A DNA stretch of 64,000 bases from Heliopora coerulea (Eukaryota; Cnidaria; Anthozoa; Scleralcyonacea; Helioporidae), in the NCBI GenBank assembly GCA_030142905.1, contig JASJOG010000035.1, positions 1,732,001 to 1,796,000 on the forward strand, in the 5' to 3' direction. The notes under the pieces were generated by a model that did no database searches, was not told the origin of the DNA, and saw only the letters and a list, made by a program, of their open reading frames with translations. This document shows, piece after piece, positions 1 to 12,892 of the stretch. Both the position numbers and the translations under genes were made by a program. Numbering within the stretch: position 1 is the first letter of the stretch; the number at the start of each line of letters is the position of its first letter.

Positions 1-296
1 TAATCAATGATGTGATTGTGGTAGTTTGGTAATTATATTCTTAATTTGCACGCTCTCAAGCTGTTCTCTCAGAAAAACTTTCTGAGTCCCTGACGGGAAT
101 CGAACCCGTAACCTTCTGATCGCTGGTGAGACCATCTGAGTCTTTGTAGCTCAATGGTTAGAGCATCTCACCGGCGATCAGAAGGTTACGGGTTCGATTC
201 CCGTCAGGGACTTAGAAAGTTTTTCTGAGAGAACAGCTTGAGAGCGTGCATATTAGGAATATAATTACCAAGCTACCACAATCACATCATTGATTA
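1..296. mobile_element. Foldback element with tRNA-like units (copy 1)
   Basis: The first ~135 bases are nearly the reverse complement of the next ~160, so the segment folds into one long hairpin whose outer arms run from the window edge to about 296 and may continue beyond it. The right arm contains a complete 73-nt tRNA-like unit. The left arm contains only its T-arm half in opposite orientation, so the centre is asymmetric. Related elements lie at 20004-20400 and 36124-36504, and a 71-bp deletion derivative at 22591-22661. The class is not one I can name; a SINE-like or foldback origin is inference. Confidence 0.65.
140..212 (+). tRNA. tRNA-like unit, probably a pseudogene inside a repeat
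   Basis: The 73 nt fold as a tRNA. The acceptor stem pairs with G-U wobbles, the D-stem is GCTC/GAGC, the variable loop has 5 nt, and the T-arm is ACGGG-TTCGATT-CCCGT with a perfect B box. The anticodon loop reads CCGGCGA, so the universal U33 is C, and the anticodon stem has one C-C mismatch. The nominal anticodon would be GGC. These defects and its place in a repeated palindrome argue for a tRNA-derived repeat rather than a working tRNA gene. Confidence 0.4.
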
Positions 297-2573
297 AGAA
301 ATTAAATCTGACAATACGATGTTACCACACAAACACCCGTCCTCAGACGGCTAACTTCCAAACTTGGTGTTAAACCGTCTTTTAACGCTTCGAAATTTGT
401 TTCCTCCATTATCATTTCCTCAAATTTAACTCTACATCTGCTGGAAACATTTTTTTCAAGAACGTTTCTCTCCAAGGTTAATTACTTTAAATATATAAGA
501 CTGAAATTGTCTTGCCAGGATCGGTAACTTCGAGTTAATATTGGTCATGTGAATTGTAAATTAAATCAGTGACTAATCCACGACAGATTTCTGGAAGTGA
601 TTTTACACAGGAAGATTTTTAACGACAATGTTTAACGAAACAAATGTTGCATGAAAAACTGATGCATGTGTAACATGCCACTTACAAATGATTTTTAACG
701 CTAAAAATCTTTGGTAAAAATCGTCACATGTAATTATAACACTACCTTAAAGTGAGTGGTGTTATGTAGTTTAGGAATGTGTGATCCAAGTAGATTTACG
801 TCGGTAGGATTAATCAAGTGAATTGACGGAAACACGTGCTATACAACAATTGTAAAGTAGAACGCATTGTCATGACGGCACGTGATTGCCTTAATGCATG
901 CCCATAGTTGATCATTCAAAACATTTGAACACGCCAAAACAGGTTGTATGTCATGGGAAACTAACTTTATTTGTCTACCGGAACGTTACACCTCTGGAGC
1001 TCAAAAACGCAAAAGGAACCATGTCGGCCAACAATTTTCTAAAAAAAAAATCTTTATCAAGTCAAGAAAATCGAAATTTTGATATGGAACCAGAATGTAA
1101 GGAAATTTCCATGACTAAGGAAGGTTCCTTTTCGCTGAAACAGAATTGAGCGTTCCGCTGTTCCTGTGAGCAACTATCAAACACGGGTTATACTAGTCTA
1201 CTTGTAAAGCATAGAGAAGTATGTAAAAAACGACGCGGCTTTGTCAGAATTTTGGCCAGGATTTAGGGGGTCACATGGCGAAGGACAAGAATTTAATGAA
1301 CTTAATTTCTCGCACCTCGATCAATTAGAACCAATCGTTAATGCCCCATTTCTTTAGATGTGGAAAGATTCTAGTGCTACCAGTAGCATCACGTGTATTT
1401 AATTTGATACAACTCTTGAACTGATAAAGAATGGGCGGTTCCAGCTCTCCCGTAATTCACTTCGTTCTTGAGATATTTAGATTTGTTTGATACGTAGATG
1501 AGGTAGTCGGTGACGTCAGTTGACAATGCATTTTAGCCGACCTCTCACCCAGGGAAGGGCCTGGGTGTTTGTTGCAAGAAGAAATACCTCCTGGCAAATG
1601 CTCGGGATAGGGTAACAAAGATTTTCACTACATCAGGATAATTGTACCATCGGTTTGACCACGTAATCTAAAACTAGATCACTCGCAAATGATTGCAGGT
1701 AGCGCTGAGAAATTAGGGTAAATAGTTCCGGTTGGGATTAGATAAAGTTAAAATATTCTTGTGGTATGGTTTATCATATGTAGTGTGGTTTGTATGCGCG
1801 AATAGAAGGAAAAGAGCAGTTCTGAAATATCAAAACAGCTGGATAAGTGTAGTCGGGTAAACAAAAGTAAAACATTGCTTCATCGATGCAAATGTTTGAT
1901 CCTATATCAAGACACTAGACACACTACTGTACTCTATAATGTTAAGGAGTTCGAGAAATATTGACGGAAGAGAGGGAGGATCTAATCGTCGGGATAATTG
2001 TAGAACCCACTTAAGAATGCTGTTGTAGGAACTTTCTCTGGTATTCGAAGGGGTTGGGGCAAAATTTTATTTTAGGTGTGGTATCTCCGGAACTTTCTTT
2101 ACTGTAAAGAGTGGCAACTTGCTTCATATGTTAATCTAATGACGCACAAACTACGTCAACTTGTTAGAAACATTTAGGATGCGATTTTAAATTCTCTTAC
2201 AAAGTGCACTGCATACAATAAATATTAATATTTAAAATATAAACTTTTCGCAAATAATATAAAAATACTGACCGTTAAACTTTCTGTACGTCTGTAATTA
2301 TCTTACAACAAACTTCTATAAGAGACTTCGTAACAACATATATGAACTGTATATTTGACACCTGTTTGGATTCAGTTCTCTTGAATTAACTCAACATAAA
2401 TAATTTATTCTAGAACGTTTTATAATTGGCAGTCGACTTAGTTCTCGGCACGCTGTAACTGCGGGAGGCTTTCCGGCTTCGGCGAAAAACCCCAAAAGTA
2501 ATTTCTGCGCTTGAAAGTTTGATTTTGATTCGTGGCACAACAGAATGAAGTTTTGACTTCCGAGATCTCCGGA
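297..2573. other. Gene-free stretch
   Basis: I see no convincing coding exon or repeat structure here. A minus-strand AATAAA at 2404-2409 could serve as the polyadenylation signal of the SOCS-like gene that ends at 2574. Confidence 0.5.
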
Positions 2574-3151
2574 TCATATTGTAAATGGGTATTTCCTCAT
2601 GAATGTTTCAAGTCTTGGCGCTAAATGAAGATTAAACTGTTCGTCAGCCGACAAAGTCATGTTTATAACGCGTCGGCAGAGATGCTGTAACGTTGGCACT
2701 TTACGGTACAGCGGTTTCTCCAATTTAAGCAAGTCGTCTCCAAGGTCTGAGCGAGCACACACGGCCCTGTTATCGTCTCTCTTGCTAACAGTCACATAAT
2801 AGGAAATCAACTTCAAAACGCAGTCGAATTTCGGCGTTTCCCAAGGTTCTGTCTCGCAGCACTCGAACATAAATTTCCCATTAGAGAATAGCACACGAAT
2901 GTTCATAATATTGCTCTCCAGTCGCACTGAGAGCGAGAAAAGATACCGTGCGTCTGTACTGTCCCGTAAGAGAAACGTCCCCACTTCGGCAGATTTTAGA
3001 AGCATTACAGCGTCATGCCTGGTCAATTGGCCCCAGTACCATCCGCTGTCCTCGAGTCGATTTAGTGACATGTGAAACATATTCCGTACGCAATCGTTGC
3101 TTCGGGGTCTTGAGTCGTACATACTTCTGGGTGATCGTTTGCTGCTAACCA
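2574..3151 (-). CDS. Suppressor of cytokine signalling, SOCS2/CISH-like (terminal coding exon)
   Basis: The translation has an SH2 domain followed by a SOCS box. SH2 landmarks are the entry motif GWYWGQLTRHDAV (about residues 37-49), the phosphotyrosine-binding FLLRDS (about residue 60) and a C-terminal LISYYV. The SOCS box holds the BC-box-type core PTLQHLCRRVIN and ends MRKYPFTI, much like SOCS2 (KFQV end). Family role: the SH2 domain binds phosphorylated receptors and the SOCS box recruits elongin B/C-cullin ligase to damp JAK-STAT signalling. Length of 192 residues fits SOCS2/CISH. The exon is preceded on the minus strand by a good acceptor (TTTTGTCTTTTAG), and the first codon is split: its last two bases, TG, open this exon. 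The start may therefore be ATG formed across an intron, or lie in an unseen upstream exon; an internal Met is at about residue 11. The SH2/SOCS call is secure; the subfamily is inferred. Confidence 0.88.
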
Positions 3152-3212
3152 CTAAAAGACAAAATGAATAGGTGTCGTTGAATTAGTTTCGTTTTTGAGT
3201 AATCAGGTACAA

Positions 3213-3420
3213 AATGAAATAACGAAGTGAACATAACTGCTTGAAGATAAAACGATCGGCTTTTTCTTTATGTCGTAATTTCCACGCCATTGTGCTCTCG
3301 TTAAGGCAGTCGTTATACTACCTTGTTCACTCTGTCGACATATCGACGTAAACTGAGTGTCTTTTGCTTTCGCTTGACCTCTTCATTATGTCGTTGTATC
3401 ATTTGGTATGAACCACGCTT
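3213..3420. repeat. Dispersed repeat, copy 1 (shared with 8380-8590)
   Basis: This interval shares a recognisable ~200-bp sequence with 8380-8590, including a CGATC-GGCTTTTTC block, a repeated TTATGTCGT motif and a CGACATATCGA palindrome. It is probably an old non-autonomous DNA element. No coding capacity is seen. Confidence 0.55.
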
Positions 3421-6400
3421 TGGAGTAAATCATGCATGAGACGCTGAAGCTGTGCTGGAAACAAATTGCGCTGGTCACGGCCACGTTTCTCAAATTTCTA
3501 TCCTCTCACAGTAACTGGTACGTTTTCAAAAATAGCTCTGCTTTTATAACCTTGCTTTCCCAATTTTCAAAATGTGGTTTCCCCTGTGACATGCTTAATA
3601 CTAGAAAATGAACACGTTCTTGACAATACTTTTCCTGGAAGAATGCTGCCAGGAATCGAAAGTGGAGCAAGGCACATGGACTGAAAACCTATATACCATT
3701 TCCAAAATTATTCGGCATTTTTTTTTAAGCAGTACTCGTACAACACTGGTATACACATAAAAATCATCAACAAGGCTGGGCAAGCGTAGGCAGCGACGCA
3801 ACAACACAACACCAAGAAAGGGATTCTCGCTTTGTCGGTTTCTCTCATCTAATAAAATAATCTGGGTAATAGTCTACAGGTTTCCAGGCTGCATGTTAGT
3901 TATTGAAAACACAGAGGAATCGATAACCGATGTGAAAATCACTGAACACATATTTCTGTACGACGGCTGGCAAATTGTTTGTTTTTTGCGTCATGAAATG
4001 ATGTTTATCTTTGAGCTGGAAGCAGACGTGTAGGTCTGCGTCGGCTCATAACCTGTCAACAACAAAATCAATTAACATAAAGCGTGCAAAGAAAGTCGTT
4101 ATAAGCCAAATTATTAAGGTAAAGGGTAATATACAATGTAAAAGCGATTAGCACAATGATTTCGGCAGTTAGTGTTCGTCAGCATAAAATCCAGTTGTTA
4201 GTTATGCTTCGACATATATCGTTACGATATAAATTTTCTCGTGTTGTGGCTGTAGACCTTAATGTAATCTTTCATGAATATGTAATGAACATTCTCCTCT
4301 CCTACAAACAGCTGGCTTGTGCTCATTCGAGAATATGTTTCTGAACAATGAAAATATTTTGTAAGTTCCTTAAGCGTTTAAATACTCCTATGCTCGAAAC
4401 TCTACGTGGATATTGAATCCAATGAGTTTCGTTGCTGAGCTTAAGAACTGAAAATGCACTGTGCCTAGCTGTCTTGTAAGTTACAACTTGTGGTACGAAA
4501 GTTGCGTAACTTTGCAACGAAACAACTGTAGTCATTTATTTAAACAGCTTTATAGAATCTCGAAATGTTATACGAACGTAATATTATTCAATTGTATGGT
4601 TCTTAGTAACCTGACACCAACGCAGCGCGGCACTGTCCTCATCAAATTAATGACCCGAGACGTCTCCTAAATCAAAAACATTTCGGATCATATCGAAATT
4701 GGGTCGATGGCAATATGTTGCGAGAGCAAGGAAACACTTTGCTAGCCATTCAGAGACAGTTTCTTTAGTCTCCTTGACTGATGGGAAGAAACTTAATCGT
4801 CGTGAATCAAGAAAGCCCGCACGTCCAGAAGTCTTTGTGAATCTGTTCATGAAGAAGCTATCTGTAGTACCCACTGCTCAGAGCAACAGAGTTCTCATTT
4901 AGACTGTAGATACTTATAAAGCTTTTCAAACTCTTCCAAACTGAAGTTCAGCTATATTTGAATTTTCTGTTCGCTACTGTTAGCGGTCGACATAATTACT
5001 CAGCCATAGTCGTGTCTCGTGAGCCTTCAGTAGCAACGCTAACTTTATCCTTACAAGTAAAGCTACGCTTTGACTGTTACATCAGTATTGAAAATTTGAT
5101 TTCAATGCAGGAATAAACCAAAAAATTAAGAAGCCCAAAAATTTAACCCTTACTAAAACCCTTACGTAAGAGTAATACTTTCCAACGAATGCTCTAAAAT
5201 GACGTTATGTAAAATTACCGTATTCTTGGCCATCTGAACGAGTCTTTGATGAACTCCAAATCTCCAAATTATTGCTGCAGACCATTTCAAAATATATCTA
5301 GTATGTTACCTCACTTAATGGTGCTGTCTTGACAAGCGTTTCTCAAGAGCTAACGTTCCGATTAAAAAAACTGTCATTTTCGGGGTTTTTTACCTGTTTC
5401 TAGCTGTTCGGCTTCCTGGAATTTTGACAAAACATCTTCCGAGCAAAGACGGCCTTTTGTTTTCTTGGTAAACCAAGGTTCACTACGTAATTTCTTGTCC
5501 TTCCCGCACGTCTAGAAACACGTTTTGAGAATTCTTCATGATTTTTGCGGACATGGATGAAATGTATTCTAGAAAAACCAATATGCCATTCTCGTGCGTC
5601 ATTGCTGTTCTACGCGTGGGATTACCTGACAGGAAATAGATTTCATTTAAACCGCCCTGGACCAGCCCGAACCAGGCAAACCAAGGGAGGCATTAAGAAT
5701 AAATGGCATGAAAAGGCACCACATTGATTAACTGTGATATTTAGTGTAAACGAAGTTATGAACACAGGAGGTTATTTTAATCAGAACACTACAAGAATTG
5801 CATCTCATAATGAAGTTTTACCTCTTTCGTAAGACCACAGTTGACGTCATATAGTTTGAAATGATGTAAGACTATGAGTCATGTAATTTCCACTGGGAAT
5901 TCCACAGATAGGAGTGAACGAAACTTCGCCTGGAATACGTATCGTGGCAGCTGAATGTCTATTCAGCGCAGTAGCATGGCCAAGTCTGGAACGTTTATTT
6001 TTGGAAGCTTACTGTGAGTGCAACTCGCAGTTCTGAATCCTGGCTGGAGACGTGCGCCTATTGTTTAAATTTTGTATTTTGGTGCCTCTTAGACTGATAT
6101 TTAGGCATCATTCTAAGATATTTTGTCCAATATTTATAGCACATAAGATCATCAGTCTAGGAAATAGGTTGGTTTTCGTGCGTCCATCGTGACAACGCCA
6201 CTGTTTGAGTGTAAAAGGCGATCATGCATAGCCTGTGATACGCGAACAGGACTTGGGGAGAGCGATAAAAGATTGGGAGAAAAAAAAGGATGGGAATATA
6301 GTGGCCAGAGAGCTCAGGAACGACAGTCAGGTAGCAAAGAAATGCAGTATTTTAAATGTTAATAAAAAGTTCACAAAAAAGCAACCAAGAGACTGGAATA

Positions 6401-6889
6401 TTTGTCATAAAATTCAAGCCCATAAGTGTATTATTAAGTGACAATCAAATCCAAGACTTTGATACAGTAACAGCAGAAATCGATATGTATTCATAGTGGA
6501 GTGGTAGGAATTGAAGTTCATGGAGTTTACACCGAGTTAAAAGCAAACTAGAGCGACAAACAAGTCGGTTGGATAAGAAGCATGGATTTTGTCGTTGAAA
6601 GAAACCGAAGACATGGTGGTTACAACGAAATCTGAGTGCATTTTTCAAGAGCTTGGAGGTTTTAAGAACACTGTAGTAAGGTTAATCCTTGCCGTTTTCG
6701 ACATTCTAAGGAATTACGTCTACACCAAAACGTAACAATGCCCTTACTCACGTCCGGTGATGATTGACTAAGACGTCGAAGTTAAATACTCTTGGAATCG
6801 CAGAAGGAACACAATGACATTAGAATTTCGCAATGTTTGTCTAAGTTTTTCCCCATTCTTCTCAATTCTAAGTCCCAAATAGTGGATTA
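3421..6889. other. Gene-free stretch
   Basis: Only short open frames without recognisable domains are present, and I see no splice-consistent exon set. I find nothing I can annotate in this stretch. Confidence 0.4.
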
Positions 6890-7306
6890 CCTAGAGGGTG
6901 GGCGGGAAAATGATTTAGGAAAAGTTAGAAGGGAAAGAAAGAAAGGAACGAAGGGAGGAAGGAAAAGATCGAGAGAGAGTTAACAAAGAAATTTTGGAAG
7001 GTTAGGATTTACCGATTTAGGAAAATAATAAAGAGCTTGAGGACGACAGGAAGGGCATTAGGCAGATTGGAAGACGTCTAGGAAAGAAGGACTTCTACAA
7101 GGAAAGCAAGATCTTTAGGAAAAAAATAATTTAGGAAGAAATTGATTTAGGAAGGATTAAGATGTTTATGTAGGAAGGATTTAGGAAGTAATCTGAAAAG
7201 GATAGGATTTACAAAGAAAATGATACAGTGAGAAAGACATTTAGAAAGAAGACGATTTAGGGAATTTAACTAAGGATTTAAGAAACAATGGGGGGGGGGG
7301 GGGGGG
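6890..7306. repeat. Purine-rich degenerate minisatellite ending in a G17 run
   Basis: The plus strand is almost all A and G for ~400 bases and repeats variants of ATTTAGGAAG many times with irregular spacing. It ends in 17 consecutive G at 7290-7306. This could adopt triplex or quadruplex structure, but function is unknown. Confidence 0.7.
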
Positions 7307-7480
7307 AGAAATACAAATCTATGAAGCAATTTAGGATAATTCTAGGAAGAAAGCAAAGCAGGAGGATTTAGGAAATTTTTTAGAAATTTGCCAACTCGGG
7401 TCATTAAAGCTAGATACCCCACTGGTTCCAAACAATAGAAGACTCATCTGTTTCATTTCAATTTTTACTATCTGCAACAC

Positions 7481-7482
<2 letters not shown>

Positions 7483-7522
<40 letters not shown>
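7483..7522. repeat. (CA)20 microsatellite
   Basis: About twenty uninterrupted AC dinucleotides, 180 bp downstream of the G run. Confidence 0.95.
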
Positions 7523-7526
<4 letters not shown>

Positions 7527-7806
7527 ACGCCCCCCTCCTTCCACACGTGCATGTTCGACCACAGTCGTTGCATGGATTAGACTCGAGCAGTTGCTATCAC
7601 TCCTTGGGTAGGTTTTGCATTTTTCGCTACCGATCTTAGGTCTTACAGGGGGCTGTTGTTTCGTTATTCTCCTTCCTTCACATTATCACTTAACTTCTTT
7701 CAGTGCGGAGAGATCCTATTTATTGATTTACTCTTGCTAACGACGCATTCTTACTCTAACTATTACTACACGAATTCACTCGCCGAAGAAAGACCACTGG
7801 ACAGGA

Positions 7807-7862
7807 AAGTATATTGTATAAATTATAGTATATTGTATAAATTATAGTATATTGTATAAATT
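7807..7862. repeat. 19-bp tandem repeat, three units
   Basis: The unit AGTATATTGTATAAATTAT is present three times head to tail, the last one incomplete. Confidence 0.9.
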
Positions 7863-8379
7863 CCATGTGTTACTTGTAAATAACAAGTGATGTCATATAC
7901 ACTCGACCTTAAACCGCAATGTGTGGAAACCACGTTATTTCTAGGAATTACAGTCATGAATGGACAAGATATCTTTCAGTTATTCGAAAGTGAAGAAACC
8001 GGAGGCTTTAGAGATACATACTGTCTTGACGTTTTTTTTAGAAGGATGATAGAAGTGTCGTTTTTTTATAGTGCATCGTGCTCTTTTCTTTTAAGAAATC
8101 CATCATTGACCGGGAGGGTATGTGGTCAAATAGTATTCATTTGTGCATGCCCTTTCCGTTCGCAAAGGTGACCCTGAAAGCTCACGTTTCCCAACTTGAA
8201 TTTGCTTCCTGAGAGCCCCAATGGACCTGTGGGACCTTTCCCACAATCAAAGCTTGAAAGGATCCCGAATCGTCAGAGGTGAAAGAAAGTTCTGACTGAA
8301 CGGTGAATTTAAAGTAAAGTTGGGAATGGTCATCTTGGATTGACAACAAACTGGCACTTCTTCGGTCTAGTTCACACTA

Positions 8380-8590
8380 AGGGCATAACGACATGAACAT
8401 AATGACATGAAGCGATCAGCTTTTTCCTTATGTCGTTATTTCCATATCATTGTGACCCTATTATGTCGTAATGTAGCCTGGTTTAAACCATCGACATATC
8501 GATGGAAACTGAATGTCTGTTGCTTTTGCTTCGTCCAGTTATTATTTCGTTGTGTAGCTTATTCTGAATCAGGCTTTTGTGTAAAAGGTC
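8380..8590. repeat. Dispersed repeat, copy 2 (shared with 3213-3420)
   Basis: Same order of blocks as 3213-3420, about 75 percent alike by eye. The upstream sequence CTTCGGTCTAGTTCACACTA resembles a transposon end, but the opposite end is not evident. Confidence 0.55.
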
Positions 8591-11500
8591 TGTACACCAA
8601 ATTCTCGAAATCCCCAAAGTGAAATAAATGATAAGTTCGATCGAGTACTTTGAGCAGTTGTTTCCGCTTTTTAATCCTTAACCAGTAGCTTCTACTTGCA
8701 ATCCACTGAGGGATCTCAAACAAACTGAGACAACAAAAGCCAATGTTCACATTTGAACAAAACCACGCACCCCAAAGTTGCATTGAACTCTAAATTTTTT
8801 TCCCCCTCATATTAAACAGTTCTGAGTAACTCTGGCCAGTGGGTTAGCACAGTCTTTCAAAACAACCGACACGACATCTTTCTATGTTGTGTTGTGTTAA
8901 CAAGTTGTCTTTGAAAATAATATCTCTAAAGGTGTAAGGAACAAGAAGGACATTGAGAAAAGTCTGGTAATCTTGGATTAAAACTTACTCATTCTCCTTA
9001 TTCCCGATCCAAGTCGTGAGTACTTATAAACACCTAACTAAATATCCAAATAGCATTTCATTCTTTGTGCTCTTTGACGCGATATCACTGTTGTCAATAG
9101 AAACAGGAAGTTAGAACGGAACTATCGCTGAGACCAAAAATAGGTGTAGAGTTGACTAGTTGTCACGAGGTCGTTTCACTTACACACCTGTTGGAAAATA
9201 CACTCTTAGAAAATGAACAGTCCATACATCGCAAAGTAAAAAAATTTTCATGAATGGTCTTCAGCTTTCTTAAATTACTATGGAAAGAGTTTAACTAAAA
9301 ATTCAAGTCGCCCAAACGGATACTGCTAGGGACACTGTTCGTCATCCGCTTGGTTTAATCATGAGTGAGCGAAGGGAAATTTAATCAGGTGCTAGACTAC
9401 CCGGTTGATAAAGACCATTCTAAAGCAAAGTGCATACGCTCAACGCACCGATGGGATACAGAGTTGCTGTAATTTTATCACGGGAATAGTTAAAAATGGC
9501 ACCTTTTCTGCAGACTTTACAATTTCCAGATTTCCTGTGCATGTCATCATAAATCACTACCCCCACGGATTACCCCTCAGGTGACATGTTAACGTTTTCT
9601 TACGGACATCCTGTCTCTGAAAGCACATTCGATGTCTACACGTGAGATTTGTGCCTTACGATCGACACCTTGGAGTATGTGTTTAACTGAAGAGAAAGTC
9701 GAGGTCAAACTGTAGCCAATTATAAGCGGATATCTTGCTGCAGACTGTCCTGAGTTTATTACATACACTAAAATGAAAATCGCAACGTGCAAAGTAGCAA
9801 GTGGAAATAGGCCTTAACATTAAATTAGGATAGTTCGTTTTACTGGATGCAGTCACTTTAAGGTACTGGACTCTAGCTCTTGTGCTTGGTTTAGCCTAAC
9901 ACAAACTGAAGAGGTGAAAACCATCCAACAAAAAACCAAACGTGAAACCGGCATCAATTAAAACGTATACAAATACTCCACTAGACCTCTGAAGAAACTG
10001 ACTTCAGTTAGTAAGTAGAAGAAATGCTCAAACTTACTCTTTTCTAGATAAAGCACACCGGGCAACTCTCTATCCAACATGTGATAATGCAGTCCTCAGC
10101 GTTCTCTCTCACTTTAACAAAGCGTATGTGTTCACATGCACACTCCATAGTCTTTATAAACCTCGTTAAGGAGACGAAAATTACCCAGTAATTCTACTGG
10201 CAAAAGATATTACTGTCTTAACGGATATGTGGTTAATGGTGCATAACATTACAATCATGGATTGCATTCCTCCGCCCCGGTGTTCAACTGTTGTTAACAT
10301 TAGGTCATAGGCACAAAAGATTCCCAGTAAAATTTCAACGAACAGATGTTTATAAAACAGAATTACCAGTTAACGTAGATCTAGAGTACTTAAAAGAAGG
10401 TAGCAAGAATTTCTACAAAACCTTTCCAGATCAGTGTTATGACTCGAACTCGAAATGGAATTTGAAAATCACGTAACAACAGCGCCGCCACGAGTCCCTG
10501 GAGTACAGTTAAGGCATATTTTACGTGCGATTTCGTGTCTTGGGATTGCCATCCTGGTTTATATGCAAATAATTCATAACATTTGCTTTGGCCTCATCTA
10601 CGCGCACGACTGGCGTATACGATTCCTCATTCTGGCCTATGCCATTTTGAATTTCTCACCAGTGCACAATCCTAGTTTACCTTTCGCTAGCAAATTTTGC
10701 AATACGTCCTTCAGACTCTAGTGACCAAATCGTATACATTTGTTGTAATTTAGATGTAACTCCGATTAATTTCTGAATATTTAATGATTCAACTGAGTAA
10801 GACTCAACCTTACGGTCTACACTCAAAACTCTAGTCTGCGATTTGAAAACAGTTAAGTCAATCATAAAAACAAAGTGAAATTCCATTACACGTGACCGCG
10901 TGATTGTTCAACAACATCAGAATGAATAATCGTATGTGACAATCTTACAGTGAAGATCAGGCCTAATATTAATATATACTGCCCTACAAAGAGCAAAGGA
11001 GGTTATGTTTTCTTTGTAAAACTCTTTGTTCTTGTTCTTTTAGCAGACCGGTATCCTGTAGCTGAAGCGTTGGCCTGGACTTTAGTCGGCGGAAGCATTT
11101 TATTAATCGTGCTACGTATATTGGCTGAGGAAGTCTTGTGAACTCCAAAGCGAGGCCCTTTCTGGGAAATCTTGAGGCATCCTCTGTCAAACGTTGGTGA
11201 AAATTCTGTGTGCGTTATTTCTCCAATTTCCAGCATCTCAACTACAGCGTATTATTGAGTAAATTCGTAATGTTGTAAATCAAGAATTTTAATGGTAGTT
11301 TAATGTTTGGAATGATTTAATTGATGAAACAGTTGGATAATTAGTGCGACCAAGTTGGCATTAATCGCGCCGACTCTCCCGCCCATGTATAGTGACGCAG
11401 TTGATCAAACTTTGTCCACATACGAAGGCTGCAACGGTTTGAGAGTGTAAACATCGTCCAGTGTTTGAAAATTCTAGTTTTGTCCTGGAATTTTTTCGAC

Positions 11501-11620
11501 ACGAAAACGCAAGCTATGTCGGGCATGATGATTAGTGACGCCAAACTATTTCCAGTTTGATTTAGAAGAGAGGATTACAACGAATATAACAATTATTTAA
11601 CATCCCAAGGTTCGGTAACC
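8591..11620. other. Gene-free stretch
   Basis: Short frames at 10291-10476 and 10455-10721 overlap in different phases and look superficially protein-like, but I recognise no domain and see no supporting splice sites. I find nothing else to annotate. Confidence 0.35.
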
Positions 11621-11621
11621 C

Positions 11622-11820
11622 TTTTCAGACACACAACCAGGAATTTCGGAGGGTATGGTTCGGATGGGAGCATCAAGGCACCCTCGAGACAGTTTTGATA
11701 ATTTCAAGTAAAGTGGGTCTACGTGGTTTTGTTGAATGAGGGGAAAAAACGCTCAATAACAGGTTACATATTAGACCTCCCACAAAAAGGAAAAGGGTCG
11801 CGACCCCCCACGACCACCCC
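11622..11820. repeat. Dispersed repeat, copy 1 (shared with 31068-31275)
   Basis: A ~200-bp sequence, including CAAC(C/A)AGGAATTTC, a GTGGTTTT block and a run of CCCCCCACGACC, is matched in the same orientation at 31068-31275 in an NPRL3 intron. It probably continued into TAGTTGCGCC after 12182, because a younger element interrupts it at 11829. Confidence 0.55.
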
Positions 11821-11828
11821 GTAGTTGC

Positions 11829-12174
11829 CAGGGGTGGTGCCAGCGGGGGACCAGAGAGGGCTACAGCCCCTCCGTCGGGGAATCTTAGCCTCCCCTGTTG
11901 GAGAAAAATTAAACATCCGTCGGGGTATTATCACTGATCAACGCATATATATTGTACAAACTATGAGAACTTGTCATTAATTTAGCCAAGAAAGATGTCA
12001 AATCTAAAAACTGTTTTTAGTCAAAAGTTGAGATTACTCCTGCGAAAAATGACATAGTGTTTTCGACCTTCAAATAACAAAATTTAAAATGGGGCGTGGT
12101 CATGACCCCTTTGATTTAGCTCCCCTGTCGGGGACGTTGGCCCCTGTGTCGGGGGATTCCTGGCACCACCTCTG
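11829..12174. mobile_element. hAT-type MITE with 8-bp target duplication, nested
   Basis: Terminal inverted repeats CAGGGGTGGTGCCAG and CTGGCACCACCTCTG bound 346 bp with no coding capacity. The flanks carry the perfect 8-bp duplication GTAGTTGC at 11821-11828 and 12175-12182. Eight-base duplications and CA(G)-type ends are hAT hallmarks. The insertion splits the older repeat at 11622. Confidence 0.8.
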
Positions 12175-12348
12175 GTAGTTGCGCCTCTGCTTTTGGCTTT
12201 TGACACGTCATTCAGTGATGTCCACGCAGAATTCTACTTGTATATCAAAAAGTGGTGGGCGTGTGAAACACTTTTATGCATTTAGCCGACAAACATAAAT
12301 TAAAAAGGGGTTAGATAAACGTCGATAAAATCCTTGCGAGAATAAATT

Positions 12349-12610
12349 ACTGGGCAAACGAGGGAACATTGTAGCGGAAACTTTTGAGTTTCGATGTTTC
12401 CTCAAATGTTTCTTTGTTTGCCCAGTACCCAACTGTGGAAACATTGTTGCGGAAGCAAAATTTCTGCCGTGGAAAAAAAAATGATTCTCAGTGAATTTAG
12501 AAACATTTTTTCTTCTTGGCCTCAATTTATTTTTCAGGAAAATTGTTTCCTCGTTTGCCTCCCCGAGAAATAGTGTTTCCGCCAAGTTCCTCAGGACTTC
12601 GCTGTACACT
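12349..12610. repeat. GTTTCC-rich foldback repeat
   Basis: The segment begins with TACTGGGCAAACGAGG and its inverse TTTGCCCAGTA returns at about 12428, forming a foldback. The GGAAACATT/AATGTTTCC motif recurs about eight times in both orientations. A minus-strand open frame across it is a by-product of this composition. Confidence 0.55.
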
Positions 12611-12892
12611 CTAATTTACACCTAGATTGCCCAGGGCCTGAGCAACAGAATTTTTGTTAACTTCTGGCTTTATCGCAGTGGAAGATTGCGGCGAAGATAA
12701 GCGCTAATGCTGCTGGAGAGTGAAACTTCAAGTAATACACAAATTTGGTGATACTTTTATATTTGAAAGTAGCATTTGACGACAAAAATATCCAACTAAA
12801 TGATATTTTAAGCGTCGATCAACGAACGGATTGGAGGAGGAAGCGACAGAAGACCCAATGAGTGGGAACTAAAATAAACAAAAGGTCAAGGA

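Noticed and set aside
140..212. A genuine tRNA gene
   Set aside because: U33 is missing, the anticodon stem has a mismatch, and the unit belongs to a repeated palindrome with several copies.
10291..10721. Possible coding exons with protein-like composition
   Set aside because: No domain recognised, phases conflict, and no paired acceptor and donor support an exon.
12274..12609. 111-codon minus-strand open frame
   Set aside because: It coincides with the GTTTCC foldback repeat, and its internal peptide repetition mirrors the DNA repetition.
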